Counted from the first letter of the stretch, positions 34,751 to 44,877 are shown. The stretch: DNA of 64,000 nucleotides from Notospermus geniculatus (GCA_002633025.1 NMRB01000477.1:283323-347322), one strand, 5' to 3'. Translations and numbers: made by a program. Notes: a model not told the origin generated them from the sequence alone.

Positions 34751-34918
34751 TATTGCACAAGAAGATACGGGAAACGAAAAAAAATATATTAAATTTTTTA
34801 AGGAGAATATAAACTAGGTTATTTGCAAGCAAAAAAACGTTGATATCTATAATAAACCGGCTGACCCGCTCAACAGTTTTGACATTTGTTTTACCTCTGC
34901 CGTTTTCTATCGTTTCAG

Positions 34919-35251
34919 CAAATGGACAATCAAATCCCAACGAAGACAACCCACAGGGGCCCATTTTCATCTCAGAGCCGCCCAGCCAGATAGCATTCGC
35001 CAACACCAAGGGTGCACTCATCCCTTGTACTGCCTATGGACGCCCAGCTCCTGTTCTTGACTGGATCCGGGCCGATGGGGGGCCTGTCGATGATATCGAA
35101 GGAATTTTACGAATCCTGCCCAATAATTCACTGCATTTTCTTCCTTTCGAGGACACAAAGCTCCGAGCCAACGTCCACACGGCGAGTTACCGCTGCGTGG
35201 CCAAAAATACAGTTGGACAAATTGTCAGTAGGAAGGTCACAGTCAAGGGAG
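34919..35251 (+). CDS. DSCAM-like gene, exon for first immunoglobulin domain
   Basis: A 333-bp exon encodes 110 full residues (24-133 of the spliced protein) and is phase 1 at both ends, typical of Ig-domain exons. It follows a pyrimidine-rich acceptor (ctatcgtttcag) and ends at a strong donor (G|GTAAGTACG). It holds one complete I-set Ig domain: B-strand Cys59, core Trp71 (LDWIR) and the F-strand Tyr113-x-Cys115 motif. The start GPIFISEPPSQIAF, the G-x-L-x-x-L-P-N-N loop, LPFED, VHTASYRCVAKN and the G-x-I-V-S-R-K-V end match the first Ig domain of DSCAM cell-adhesion receptors, and look closer to invertebrate than vertebrate members. DSCAMs are surface receptors for neuronal self-recognition, with immune roles in arthropods. 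No Ig2, FNIII, transmembrane or cytoplasmic exon was found downstream. Family assignment comes from remembered motifs, not a search. Confidence 0.85.
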
Positions 35252-35560
35252 GTAAGTACGCCATTTTGCACTTTTGATGACGTGGCTTCATTTATTGATG
35301 ACGTATTTTGCACTTTCTGATGACGCTTTTTCGCCATCTTGCATTGCATTGTTTGTTGAAAAATTGACATCATTCGTTGTTTTTCGATGTTGGGGCATTT
35401 TTTGATGATGTTTTTTGCTTTTTCTGATGACGCTTTTTTCGCCATCTCATTGCACTGTTTGGCGAAAATATGATGTCATTGGTCGCTTTCATTTTAGTCT
35501 AATGTATTCCATGTATAATTCCTGAGTTTCCACAAAAGCCAGTTTGGCCTACGACAACAT

Positions 35561-35773
35561 ACTCTAAACTCCCACTTACCTGTCCCATTCCTGAACTCGG
35601 AGAAAATACATGTATATCGCACGCTGTCATTCTTTGCCAGGCTCGTGAGTGGGACAAGTAAGTGGACAGGACATTACTGTTTCTGACCATACCTCCATCC
35701 CATTATCTTCAACTTAAAATTTAGTCATTTTTTCCGAGTTCAGGAATGGGACAGGTAAGTGGGAGTTTGAGTA
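35561..35773. mobile_element. MITE, ACTCTAAACTCCNACTTACC family
   Basis: ACTCTAAACTCCCACTTACC pairs with GGTAAGTGGGAGTTTGAGT. It lies about 310 bases after the Ig1 exon. A larger copy with an insertion is at 55771-56209. Confidence 0.87.
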
Positions 35774-35867
35774 CATGGCGAGGATTCTCCGATTGTTAAA
35801 GTCCACCCGAAGGCCTAACTGGGCCTTTGCGAAAACTCGCAATCAGCAACACCATGATACGAGTAAA

Positions 35868-36121
35868 GCTAGGAATCCACCATTGATTTTCTGCGTTGCG
35901 ACTTGCTTTGCAACCTGCAACTCGCGACTGAATACGATCACAAGGAACTGATACCGGTCGCCGACCGATTGCCGACTGAAATTGACCAAGTCTTTACCAT
36001 TGGTGGAAATCATGTCTAGCTGGTCCACTACGGCGATCGAGTGCTCAGTTGCAACGCAACCCAGTTGCAAAGCGAGTCGCAACGCAAAATCAGCTAGAAA
36101 ATCAATAGTGGATTCCAGGCT
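35868..36121. mobile_element. MITE, GCTAGGAATCCACC family
   Basis: GCTAGGAATCCACCATTGAT and ATCAATAGTGGATTCCAGG are inverted. The inner TTGCGACTTGCTTTGCAAC / GTTGCAAAGCGAGTCGCAA also pair. The centre has GGTCGCCGACCGATTGCCGA. Other copies: 40401, 56782 and 57046. Confidence 0.88.
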
Positions 36122-36931
36122 TTAACCGCTTCAAGTTTCGAAAATCGTTGCGACCTGTGCAATGCAGGTTGATCGACCCCAGCGCTTCCTAGCGATATTC
36201 GAACGAACTACCCAATTAAGCTTCACACATGACATGATCCCGGGGCACGTGTGTTATTGTTACCAGACTCTTAAACCATTCACAAATTTCACTGACAAAT
36301 CATTGAAATTATAGAACGTTACAAATTTTCCGCACACTGCGATAATTGACCCCAAATCTCCGTGAATCCTGGGGTTAATTTATTGCATGCTAAGAAAATT
36401 AATGCAATTATAGTCAGATTTAAATTCATTTGAGATGCCTTCAGTGATTTTCACTTTTATAAGACTCAAATAATGTGCACAGTTCAGTAGAAAATCTGCA
36501 TGATTTTATTGGTCTTTTCTCGTTGGAAAATAGAGGACTTTGGTTCATTGTCGTTGAGCAAATCCAGTGTACATCGTCGCCTTCTGTATTGGTGTTGAAG
36601 TATTGTTTATTTAGTAAATTTAGGGTGGATGGTTCTTCGCTCTTCATCTCACCTTATTTTGCCGAAAGCTAGAATGCACAGGCACACAGAAGTCTACACG
36701 TTCGTCAGGTCTTGTTGAAGTGGAATTACTCCAAACCGCGTACGGTCTAGAATTACTACGCCTCGTGTCGTGGTAACTCTATCTCCTTATGCGGCATTTT
36801 AAGGATTCCACCAATTTGATGCAAAACACATTTTCAATATCTTAGGGGATTTGTAATTGCGATACCAAGAGTGGAGCAAGCAGCGGATCGTACAACCGCA
36901 GTGTAAAATTGGTTGCCAGTTCGTGGCACTC

Positions 36932-37357
36932 CATACTCCACGCAGCGTTGAAATTTTTGATAATTGGACGAAAATTTTAACACTGCCATCGATGCTAGAT
37001 CGCCATCTTGAAATCCTGACGTCATCGTCGGCGGGCTGGTCTATCACCTGACGCGAACTTCTTTTTCAAAATGGTATTATTTGCAGAAAACAGTATTTAT
37101 CTTGTCGAAAATGAAACAGAATAACTTTATTATTACTTTATATCTACTCCACCGATGTTTGTATCACTCTATACCTTTATACACCTGTCTTCAACGATCT
37201 ATATTGTAAGCGTAGAAAACGAGTGATGGGGTGACCGCTTCACAAACAGAAGAATTTCTTCTGTTCGCTCCGCGCGCGCACTACTTTTGTAGATGGAAAC
37301 CTAGCACCGACACTAGTGGTGATATTCTCCGATATCGCCACCTAGCGTCAAGTTTGG
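36932..37357. repeat. Dispersed repeat block, pair with 59200-59640
   Basis: From CATACTCCACGCAGCGTTG to CCACCTAGCGTCAAGTTTGG the two copies agree at about 90 percent by eye, including CTCCGCGCGCGCACTACTTT. Frames in the block are not shared cleanly between copies. A second repeat block follows at 37434. Confidence 0.86.
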
Positions 37358-37433
37358 TGGCACTCTGCACAGGGAAACCCGTCGGATTGCATTTGAGGAA
37401 AGTGTTAATGGCCTTGGTGGCCTTAGCTGAAAT

Positions 37434-37784
37434 AATAAAGGAATCAACATAAGGTTCAACTTACAAATTTAGCATTTTATAAATGTGGACAGTATCCCTT
37501 TAAAACGCAACAGATTTGCATTCTGACTCTTCCATATGATAGGCAAGACCCTTCTGCATGTTTAGTGCAAATTTTGTTGAATTCAGACTAGTTGATCTTA
37601 TGATACAAAAGGACTAAATTTATGAGAACCCCACGAACGAGGAGAGTGCATGGTCATCTGTGTACATTTGAATAGGCTAACGTACATTTGCAAGTAGAAC
37701 ACTAACTGTGCTGAAAATAGCTCTGTTATCCTCAGAAATAGAATTAAAGGCATCAAGTTGACAGATTCATGTACCCCACTACCA
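37434..37784. repeat. Dispersed repeat, pair with 13384-13734
   Basis: AAAGGAATCAACATAAGGTT through ATGTACCCCACTACCA matches 13384-13734 in the same orientation. Confidence 0.85.
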
Positions 37785-39845
37785 TAAAAAAGTAGTCACA
37801 GTGTCGGCTCAGAGTCACAGTGGTCAGACTTGTAGCCGAATGCTAGGTTAACTTAAAGTCCAACAGTATGCATGAGGTGACTCTTTCTCCCTCCCCACCT
37901 TGATAAGACTGGTGTCCTGTCCAACCTATAGCCAGTGGTAACACCGGCTGGACTGATACTATATCGAAACAAAAATGGCTACCATACTTTTATCACTTGA
38001 GAAGTCAAACGTGCTGTTTTTGCGTGACCAACCCTCAGGTAAGGTAACATGCTTCAACTCATTCTTTGATGTGTAGCAACACTCTCCATGCCTAATTGGT
38101 AACTTAGACCATTCCAATAGATAGATTTGAACAGTCTTGTCGAGCATGAATATACGACGTTGCCTAAAGGTCAAAGGTTACGTCGGCCGTAGCGAATAAA
38201 CATGAGCAATATTTCCTGCAAGATGTAGTTGCAAGAATATCCAGGAAAAAATCGCTCGTGTGAAACCTCCATTATTCCGAGAGGTGTGAAAGTCGTGGTG
38301 AAAAAGAGTTAAATCTTGCAAAATGCATATCATAAATGCCCCCCCCCCCGCCATTATTGCCAATTATTCCGCTGCATTACGACAATACACACAACAAATG
38401 GAACTAAAGCGATGGTAAAATGACTCAATATTGTACTCTATTTTCCTTATTTTCTGTGGAAACATTTTCCCGTTATCGAAACAACAAACACAACATTGTT
38501 TTAAAGACGCCTCGTCCCCAGTGGCAACCATATTGGATTACGCAATACCAATCGAAGTTACGCAAAATCTCGCGAGATTACCCAGAAAGAGAGAAAACAA
38601 AGAATGTTACCAGGACCAATATTTTGTTGGCAAGAGTGATGTAGAATCATTGAATTACTCAGATGCCTACCTTTTAGTAAAAAATGCATCCGTTAATTAC
38701 GGAATATTTTCAATAAATTAGTCAGAGGTGATGTGACGTCATTGTCTATGAAATGATACTACGCAGAATAAATGATGAATCTAGCCACATCCCTAACCCC
38801 GGGCTCGGAAAGCATTATGTTACAGAACAAAAAAAGAAGTGTAATTAACTAGAGTTGAACCCGGGAGTATACCGGTATTACAGAGGGAAAATATCACGTG
38901 ATATCCACCATGACTTCATTCGGGACGCCGTAATTCTACGCGCGAGGTTTTCACTTTCACTGCCAACGTCCTAAAAATCATCTCGGGTTTCCCGCCGTTT
39001 TCCATTCACGTGATCCTCGGGAGTCCCGGGGTTTCCGAGGCGAATGTGTCGAATTAATGATGACTTTGAATGACGTATGCACAAAGGGACACTGTATTGT
39101 TTTTTGACGTGTTTGTAAAAGTCATACGTCGACGAGAGCCACCCTAGCCATCGGTTCGTGTTTTTTTTCGAACATCAGATGAGAAAGTTTGTAAGCAACA
39201 GTTACATGCCAAAAAGTGTTGTGGTCACATTCGATCATCAATCAGAATATTTCATATGGAGGAAGCATGCCACTTTCACGTGACTTTCTGAACTGTGCTC
39301 GTGTGTCGACCTGGTTCCCGGTCCCCAACACCAGTCACCTCGTCTCACTCTACAGTTTCTAACGCCATACAGTTTCTACCAGAGATATGATACACTAACA
39401 ATGGTGGGAGGGAATCAGGAAATTTTCCAAGAGGCGACTTCGAGACATAAAAAGTTAGTCTGGATTCTCTCTTCGATTTGAACCCGAGATAGACTGACGG
39501 CTATAACTATGTTTTCAAGGAAGCAGACGTAACGTTCACTTTCTCATCGGGTACGGTTATTACTTTTATATCAGTTGTTATGGTTGTTGCCGACCGGGGC
39601 GCGATGGGCACGAAAACCAGATCGCGGGCGCTGCCATTAAAACAGTCCCTCAAAGGTACCCCAAACAACATTTCCCCCAATTCCCAAACCCCTACAGGCA
39701 GCGACCCCTTCGAGCCGTAGGGCTTGTTTCCTATCAAATTCATCACTAAGATATCAAAGATCGTCACTGATGGATCTTTAGCCAAATGAATCCATCAGTG
39801 GGATTTCGCCTTCGTACATTTCTATCACTCCCAAAATCAGCATTT
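37785..39845. other. No gene recognised
   Basis: Frames of 92-96 codons at 38431-38721 (+) and 39507-39785 (-) lack known motifs and splice context. A C9 run lies near 38341. Confidence 0.45.
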
Positions 39846-39990
39846 TGACCAATAGGTGTCACTGCGGCCCATTCATGGTTGATTGAGCACCAATCAAGAG
39901 AATTCTCTTTTGTCTTGATCCGCTAGAACTTTGCACCCATCATTTGGCAATAGGTCCGCCTGACTGCTCCCAGTCTCCTTCAGTCCCCTC
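39846..39990. repeat. Dispersed repeat, pair with 27333-27496
   Basis: It matches the other copy, with GACCAATAGGTGTCACTGCG at its start and CCGCTAGAACTTTGCACCCA in the middle. Confidence 0.72.
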
Positions 39991-40280
39991 CTTTTCAAGC
40001 AAAAAAGCGAATTCTCCAATCATAGATCAACACATCGACGGACATTTTGTCATGTGATATCCATTATGGCAACTAGCTTCTCACAACGGTCGTTGCTGAT
40101 TGGCTGTAATGAATGACATCATCAACTAATTACGTCATTAGTTTTCTTATTAACCTCGTTTGGAAGTTGATAGTTGTCAAGAAAATATCTCCATCGTCAT
40201 CGTCAATCGGCGTCATAAGCTTTGTTAGACCTTTTTGCTGTAAAAACGTGTTGAGGAAATATCGTAGTATCGTAGTAGGG

Positions 40281-40760
40281 TTTCCGTCAGGGCCGAAGCC
40301 AAAGCATTATTGGCCCTGGTAATTATGGAAGAGGCCATCTCAAGCTACTCATGTTCCTCACTTGGATGGGGTCTTTTGCTTGCTCTTGCTATGGTACAAG
40401 GCGTTGCAACTGGGCACTCGATCGCCGTAGTGGACTCGCCAGACGTGATTTCCACCAATGGCGAAGATGTGGTCAATTTCAGTCGGCAATCGGTCGGCGA
40501 CCGGTATCAGTTCCTTGCGATCGTATTCAATCGCAGGTAGCAGGTTGCAAAGCAAGTCGCAACGCAGAAAATCAGCAGTGGATTCCTAGCAACGGCCATA
40601 ATATCATCAAATGGGCAAAAACGTCCGTCGCCGTGGTACTTTGTACGTTGTATACCTAAAGGGCAAGTAAGAGACCCCATCCAAGTGCATGAGGAACTTT
40701 AGATGGCCTCTTCAGTATTTACCAGGCCCAATAATGCTATGGCTTCGGCCCTGGCGGAAA
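40281..40760. mobile_element. Element with TTTCCGTCAGGGCCGAAGCC ends, containing a nested MITE
   Basis: TTTCCGTCAGGGCCGAAGCC pairs with GGCTTCGGCCCTGGCGGAAA. Inner GGAAGAGGCCATCTCAAGCT / TTTAGATGGCCTCTTC and GATGGGGTCTTTTGCTTGC / GCAAGTAAGAGACCCCATC also pair. A GCTAGGAATCCACC-type MITE lies inside. Half copies are at 17185 and 43552. Confidence 0.84.
40401..40590. mobile_element. MITE, GCTAGGAATCCACC family, left end missing, nested
   Basis: From GCGTTGCAACTGGGCACTCG to GCAGTGGATTCCTAGC, it matches the right three quarters of 56782-57032. Confidence 0.82.
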
Positions 40761-41489
40761 AATCTGATGCAATACAATACCATTAGGCCATTACAGGGCT
40801 CCTTCAACGAAACTACGCATTGTCTCCGGATAATTCGTCTCCCGACAACTCGTCCCCAGACAATTCCTCACCATCTTGGCTACCAAGGGTTGTGACATCG
40901 CTCCGCCCTCCGACTACGCTGTAGTGGCGTAGTCTTTATGACGTAGCCAATACACGTGGAGTTCCAGGATGATTCCTCACTGGATAATGCGTATATCCCA
41001 TCTTCCGGAAGCTGTTTTGAGTGATTGAGCCTGAAGAAGGCCATGATCCAGGGCCGAAAATTTGCAAACTTTTCAGACGACTATCTTCATATTGGATAAA
41101 TCGTCGCCATTCGCTTATTTCATAGTATGAAGATAATGGTAAAATTGAAGTTGCATCATTTTTATGGGATAATTTGGTTGTAACGTTTAGTGGTAAACTA
41201 GTCACTCAAAAACATAAACTGTGCTCTCTTGAAATAAAATCACTTCAATATCCATTGAAAACGAAGCTAATAAAAACGACGGCATTGCTCCATGACGTCA
41301 TTCATTAGCAGCCAATCAGATTGCTCGTATCTGACAAGGACACTGAAATTGAAGTCGGCTTATTCCTGAAAGTGGATGCAGATAAAAAAGATGAAATTTG
41401 AAAAAATATAAAAACCAAAAATAAAAATTAAAAAAAATACGTACACGTGCATATCGTATGCTATAATTGTCATCTTGTAATGAAACAAA

Positions 41490-41695
41490 GGGCCATATTC
41501 ATAAAGGGTGTTTAATCACCTTGGAATGCAATAAAAATGCTTGAAATGATGACAGATGAGTTTGCTGATTTTTAAAAAAATATGACATGTTGCAGATATC
41601 AATGAATTTGAATGTATTAACGATATTTCAAAAATTCAAAATTTTACACAATGAATGGAGTCTCCCTTTAAACACCCTTAAATGAATGTGGCCCC
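41490..41695. mobile_element. MITE with GGGCCATATTCATAAAGGGTG ends
   Basis: GGGCCATATTCATAAAGGGT pairs with ACCCTTAAATGAATGTGGCCC. Its centre shares GAATGTATTAACGATATTTC and GAATGGAGTCTCCCTTTAA with the element at 18790-19132. Confidence 0.78.
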
Positions 41696-42562
41696 AGTTA
41701 GTAGCGTACCAATAGGGAGACCTTCGACGTTACTGCTAGAATGCTGTTGTCCCATCAACACAACTATTGAACAGATTTTTTTACAGGAAAATGAAATTCA
41801 GAGAAAGTATGAGTAATGCAAGCCATCGGGGGTTCCACGTTTTGTACGAATCCGGACAATGTGCATCCGTGTTTTCGCCGAGTTCAACTGTTTGTTCAAT
41901 GAATTGACAGCTTTACGACTTCAAGTGGTTTCAAGCTGCTTTTTACTCAATAATTCCAAGCGACGTCTATGAAGCCCATGACCTCTACATACAAATTACC
42001 ATGGAGACAATGGCCGCCATTAGGATTCCACTGGGTTGTGATAAAATCTGGATTCACAGCAACTACTCGGTCCATTTTTCCCACAAATGATTAAATATTT
42101 TGGCGCGGCATGAATATTTAAATAACCTGTTTACAAAACGCGACGTACTTAATGTATTGCTGAATAATTTGCAATGATTTTTCCCATACGTTGAGCTCAA
42201 ATTGAAATGACGTTTTACATGAAATCTCGCGCGTGCGAGATGTCATACGCGCCGCACGGACAAAGGCACCCGGAAGGCTCACTCTACGTTTGCTGATATT
42301 TAATACAATCAATGAAGCCTGAATTTGCACAGGCAGTTGGACAAGTGCCAGATATATTGTTGTGGTGGTCATTTTAGCATTGACAGTCAACCGTCTGTTG
42401 AAGGCTCTAAATTTCCCATATATTCGTCGCTTTTATACGGCGTGATTTCCGAAAATTGCCGAATGAAGGTTATGAGGGTAACGTCATCTCAGGATGCCGA
42501 ATGACTCTTGCCAGGTTCACAGAAATAGTGGACCGTGTTTGTATACATGTATTACATTTATG

Positions 42563-42612
42563 AGCCCTGATAGCCTAGTGGTTATCGCGTCCGCTCAGCA
42601 AGCGGCAGGTCC
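42563..42612 (+). mobile_element. tRNA-like SINE head, left half, split by two MITEs
   Basis: The segment starts GCCCTGATAGCCTAGTGG, a tRNA acceptor arm with an A-box, and continues through an anticodon-like arm (CCGC...GCGG). It breaks off after GGCAGGTC. The missing T arm and the pairing strand of the acceptor stem reappear at 42968-42987, after two adjacent MITEs. Confidence 0.65.
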
Positions 42613-42613
42613 A

Positions 42614-42786
42614 CAAGTGTAACGTTTTTCAGTGTGGCCGTTTTTCTGTGTGATTCCCATTGTTCGGAACACACTGGTAAACAGACTTGCTGTTTCTTTG
42701 TGTGTCGCTCATTGTCAAGTCGCTGCTTAATCCGTCAATCTAAATATCACACTGGCACACGGGCCACACTGGAAAACGTTACACAG
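42614..42786. mobile_element. MITE, CARGTGTAACG family
   Basis: The terminal inverted repeats are CAAGTGTAACGTTTTTCAGT and its near-complement at the right end (AAAACGTTACACAGG). The core ATTGTCAAGTCGCTGCTTAA is shared with copies at 2021 and 9263. It lies inside a tRNA-headed SINE and directly abuts a second family member. Confidence 0.85.
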
Positions 42787-42967
42787 GTGTAATGTTTTTC
42801 ACTTCCCCCGTTTGCCAGTGCCTCCCAACAAAAGATTGACGGAATAAGCGGCAACGTGACAATGGGGGAGGCACTGATCAACATGTCTTTCTGTATTTGA
42901 GTGTCCGCCGAACAATAAAGCGGGCATTGTCATACTGGGGGCATTCTCATACATTAATACACCTGTA
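42784..42967. mobile_element. MITE, CARGTGTAACG family, second subfamily, reversed
   Basis: It begins CAGGTGTAATGTTTTTCACT and ends AATACACCTG. Its core ATTGACGGAATAAGCGGCAA is the reverse complement of the core in the neighbouring copy, so it belongs to the same family in opposite orientation. A close relative lies at 26502-26663. Confidence 0.82.
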
Positions 42968-43010
42968 TCGAATCCAGCCAGGGCCATAATGGGGATTTCA
43001 TTCCCGGCTC
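42968..43010 (+). mobile_element. tRNA-like SINE, right half with B box
   Basis: TATCGAATCCAG is a B-box and T-arm remnant, and CCAGGGC (about 42979-42985) pairs with GCCCTGA at 42563-42569. It completes the cloverleaf interrupted at 42612. A short SINE body (ATAATGGGGATTTCATTCCC) follows; its end is unclear. Confidence 0.62.
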
Positions 43011-43047
43011 TATGCTGTTAACTCAATGAATAGCCCAGACGTCAGAT

Positions 43048-43121
43048 GACTCTGTGGCGCAATGGACTAGCGCGCTGGACTTGTAATTCAGAGGTTGTGG
43101 GTTGGAATCCCATCAGAGTCG
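43048..43121 (+). tRNA. tRNA-Arg(TCT)-like gene with anticodon TGT (Thr); possible pseudogene
   Basis: A full cloverleaf can be drawn. The acceptor stem is GACTCTG/CAGAGTC (seven pairs). The D arm is GCGC/GCGC, the anticodon stem CTGGA/TTCAG around loop CTTGTAA, the variable loop AGGTT, and the T arm GTGGG/CCCAT. The body closely resembles animal tRNA-Arg with anticodon TCT. Here the anticodon (43082-43084) is TGT, a single C-to-G change that reads Thr ACA codons. The T loop is TTGGAAT rather than TTCGAAT, so the near-invariant C56 is lost. An A box is intact and a T7 run at 43124-43130 is a good Pol III terminator. A (GTATT)n repeat follows. It may be a decayed copy or a mis-decoding tRNA. 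Resemblance is from memory; structure was read directly. Confidence 0.75.
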
Positions 43122-43130
43122 TATTTTTTT

Positions 43131-43170
43131 GTATTGTATTGTATTGTATTGTATTGTATTGTATTGTATT
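43131..43170. repeat. Pentanucleotide microsatellite (GTATT)8
   Basis: Eight perfect GTATT units start immediately after the T7 run that follows the tRNA-like gene. A shorter array of the same unit (about 4.6 copies) occurs at 27251-27273. Confidence 0.95.
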
Positions 43171-43395
43171 TCATTTTTCCGTCAGGGCCGACTCTGTAGC
43201 GTATTTTTTCACATCTGGTTCCGTGTTTTGATAGTCGCGCTCCTTTGCATTTTTTCGCCACAGCAAACAATGAAGTTAATTTAAGGGTCATTAACTTCTA
43301 TAGGCCTATGCCTTTGTTTCAGCGATGTGTAAGTTCTGCCCAACTTGGTCAAATCGACCGTATTGCGCGCGTCGTGGTTGAAAGAGCTTTGATTG

Positions 43396-43544
43396 GGGAG
43401 GTTTCGAAATCAAACGATAAACCAAAACTTTACGACAACGTTATTTTTCATACTACACATTAACCAGATTTTGCATTGCATTTTCGGTACAAAAATAAAG
43501 TTGTCGTTAACGTTTACGTTTATCATTTGATTTCGAAACCTCCC
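43396..43544. mobile_element. MITE, GGGAGGTTT family
   Basis: The termini are GGGAGGTTTCGAAATC / GATTTCGAAACCTCCC. It is very similar to 34613-34750, sharing the truncated AAACGATAAACC start. Confidence 0.87.
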
Positions 43545-43551
43545 TACTGTT

Positions 43552-43700
43552 TTACAAGCACGTCCGTTGCATGGGACCGTAAGCCATGGTGCCTTGTAAA
43601 AGACCCCATCCAAGTGAGGAACATGAGTAGCTTGAGGTGGCCTCTTATCCGCACTCACCAGAGCCAATAATGCAGTGGCTTCGGCCCTGACGGAAAAATC
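43552..43700. mobile_element. Half of a TTTCCGTCAGGGCC-type element
   Basis: AAAGACCCCATCCAAGTGAG, CTTGAGGTGGCCTCTTATCC and GTGGCTTCGGCCCTGACGGAAA match the right arm of 40281-40760. It abuts the MITE ending at 43544. Confidence 0.72.
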
Positions 43701-44073
43701 TAATACAAGTCGTGGAGTTTCGCCAGGCGTAGTCCCCGAGAACGATTTCAGTGCTACTGTGATTATATTTTCGTGAAAACAAATCAGAAGTTGTTTAGTT
43801 GATGAGAGCATGGAACGGTCTTATTTACATGGCCTGTCAACGTAAATATTCTCAAGTACACCTATCTAAAGATAGAACACCTGAAAGAATTTGCCCATTC
43901 TGAAAAACGGTTTTCTCTCACGCTCGATCTCTTCTGCCGAACGGAAAAAGTTGAGAGAATCTCACTGTAAGTGACCTCATTATGCAATGTAGTAACTCTG
44001 ACATCATCCTACTGAGCAAGTTCTGCTGACGTAGGGAATTCCAATCGATCTGGATACCGATGTGAATACTAAA

Positions 44074-44256
44074 TGTGACCAGGTGTAACAGTAAAGAATG
44101 TCCCCATGTAAAAAGTGTCCGCTTCTATTGTTCAATGACGGATTAAGGTGCATGGCTAAGAAACCAATCACCAGAGATTAGAACGTAACAGTAGGATCTT
44201 TTCTTCCTGGGACAGTTTTTCCTGGGGACATTCTTTCCTTTGACACCTGGTCACAA
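44074..44256. mobile_element. MITE with TGTGACCAGGTGTAACAGTA ends
   Basis: TGTGACCAGGTGTAACAGTA and CTTTGACACCTGGTCACA are inverted. AAGAATGTCCCC / GGGGACATTCTTT extend the arms. A relative lies at 52172-52341. Confidence 0.86.
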
Positions 44257-44439
44257 ATATTAATAAAGGACTGGTACGTTTCCACTGGAGCTGTGGACAG
44301 ACATGGCAGAGTCCTTCGATGGTAAAGCAATACAGGGTGGCACAGAAAAAACGGCATACTTCTAATATCCAAGGACCTAGTATACCGTCGGAGTGAATGA
44401 ATACATTTTATTGAAAAAAATAAAAATTGTCATCACCGA

Positions 44440-44603
44440 AGATGATATGATAAACAATTTAAGTGCTTTAGATGTATTTTCCTGGAGTAAAATACTCTTT
44501 TAAGAGCAATGGTTTTTTCGCAAAAATTTAAATTTTCTTGCTAAAAAATCATTGCTCTGCCAAAGTAAGGGGGCTTACGCCCTAGCCCCCCCCCCCGGAT
44601 CAG
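44440..44603. mobile_element. CAGGGCCGGATC-type element, fragment
   Basis: It shares ACAATTTAAGTGCTTTAGATG and CTTGCTAAAAAATCATTGCT with 27503-27775. It ends in a C run and CCGGATCA beside the next MITE. Confidence 0.68.
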
Positions 44604-44877
44604 GTGTGAAAGGAACCCAAGTCCCCCTGGAATCCAAGTCCGGTCTTATTGTTCAGCGATGGATTAGATATATGGCTAGAGAGACCATGACCATTCGAAT
44701 ATAGCCTTACAATAGCGGGCTATTGTTTGGAGGATCTGCATTCCTAGGACGCAGGGGCCGTATGCATAAAACATCTTAAGTGTAAATTTCCCTTAAACTA
44801 TTGTTCCAAACAAAAGATAAGGGAAATCTTAAACTTAAGATGTTTTATGCATACGGCCCCTGATTCCTGTCACACCT
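44604..44877. mobile_element. MITE, AGGTGTGAAAGGAA family, with nested hairpin element
   Basis: AGGTGTGAAAGGAA and TTCCTGTCACACCT are the ends. The interior matches 21532-21704 in opposite orientation. A 107-bp hairpin element (44754-44860) is inserted near its right end. Confidence 0.83.
44754..44860. mobile_element. Nested hairpin MITE, GGGGCCGTATGCATAAAACA ends
   Basis: GGGGCCGTATGCATAAAACA pairs with TGTTTTATGCATACGGCCCC perfectly, and ATCTTAAGTGTAAATTTCCC continues the arm. A right-hand fragment occurs at 52867-52927. Confidence 0.9.

Noticed and set aside
39507-39785. 92-codon minus-strand frame
   Set aside because: No domain, no splice context and no similarity to a repeat copy that would help; chance frame is the simplest reading.
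42563-42612. Stand-alone tRNA gene
   Set aside because: The T arm and half of the acceptor stem are missing here and reappear after two MITEs; a split SINE head fits better.
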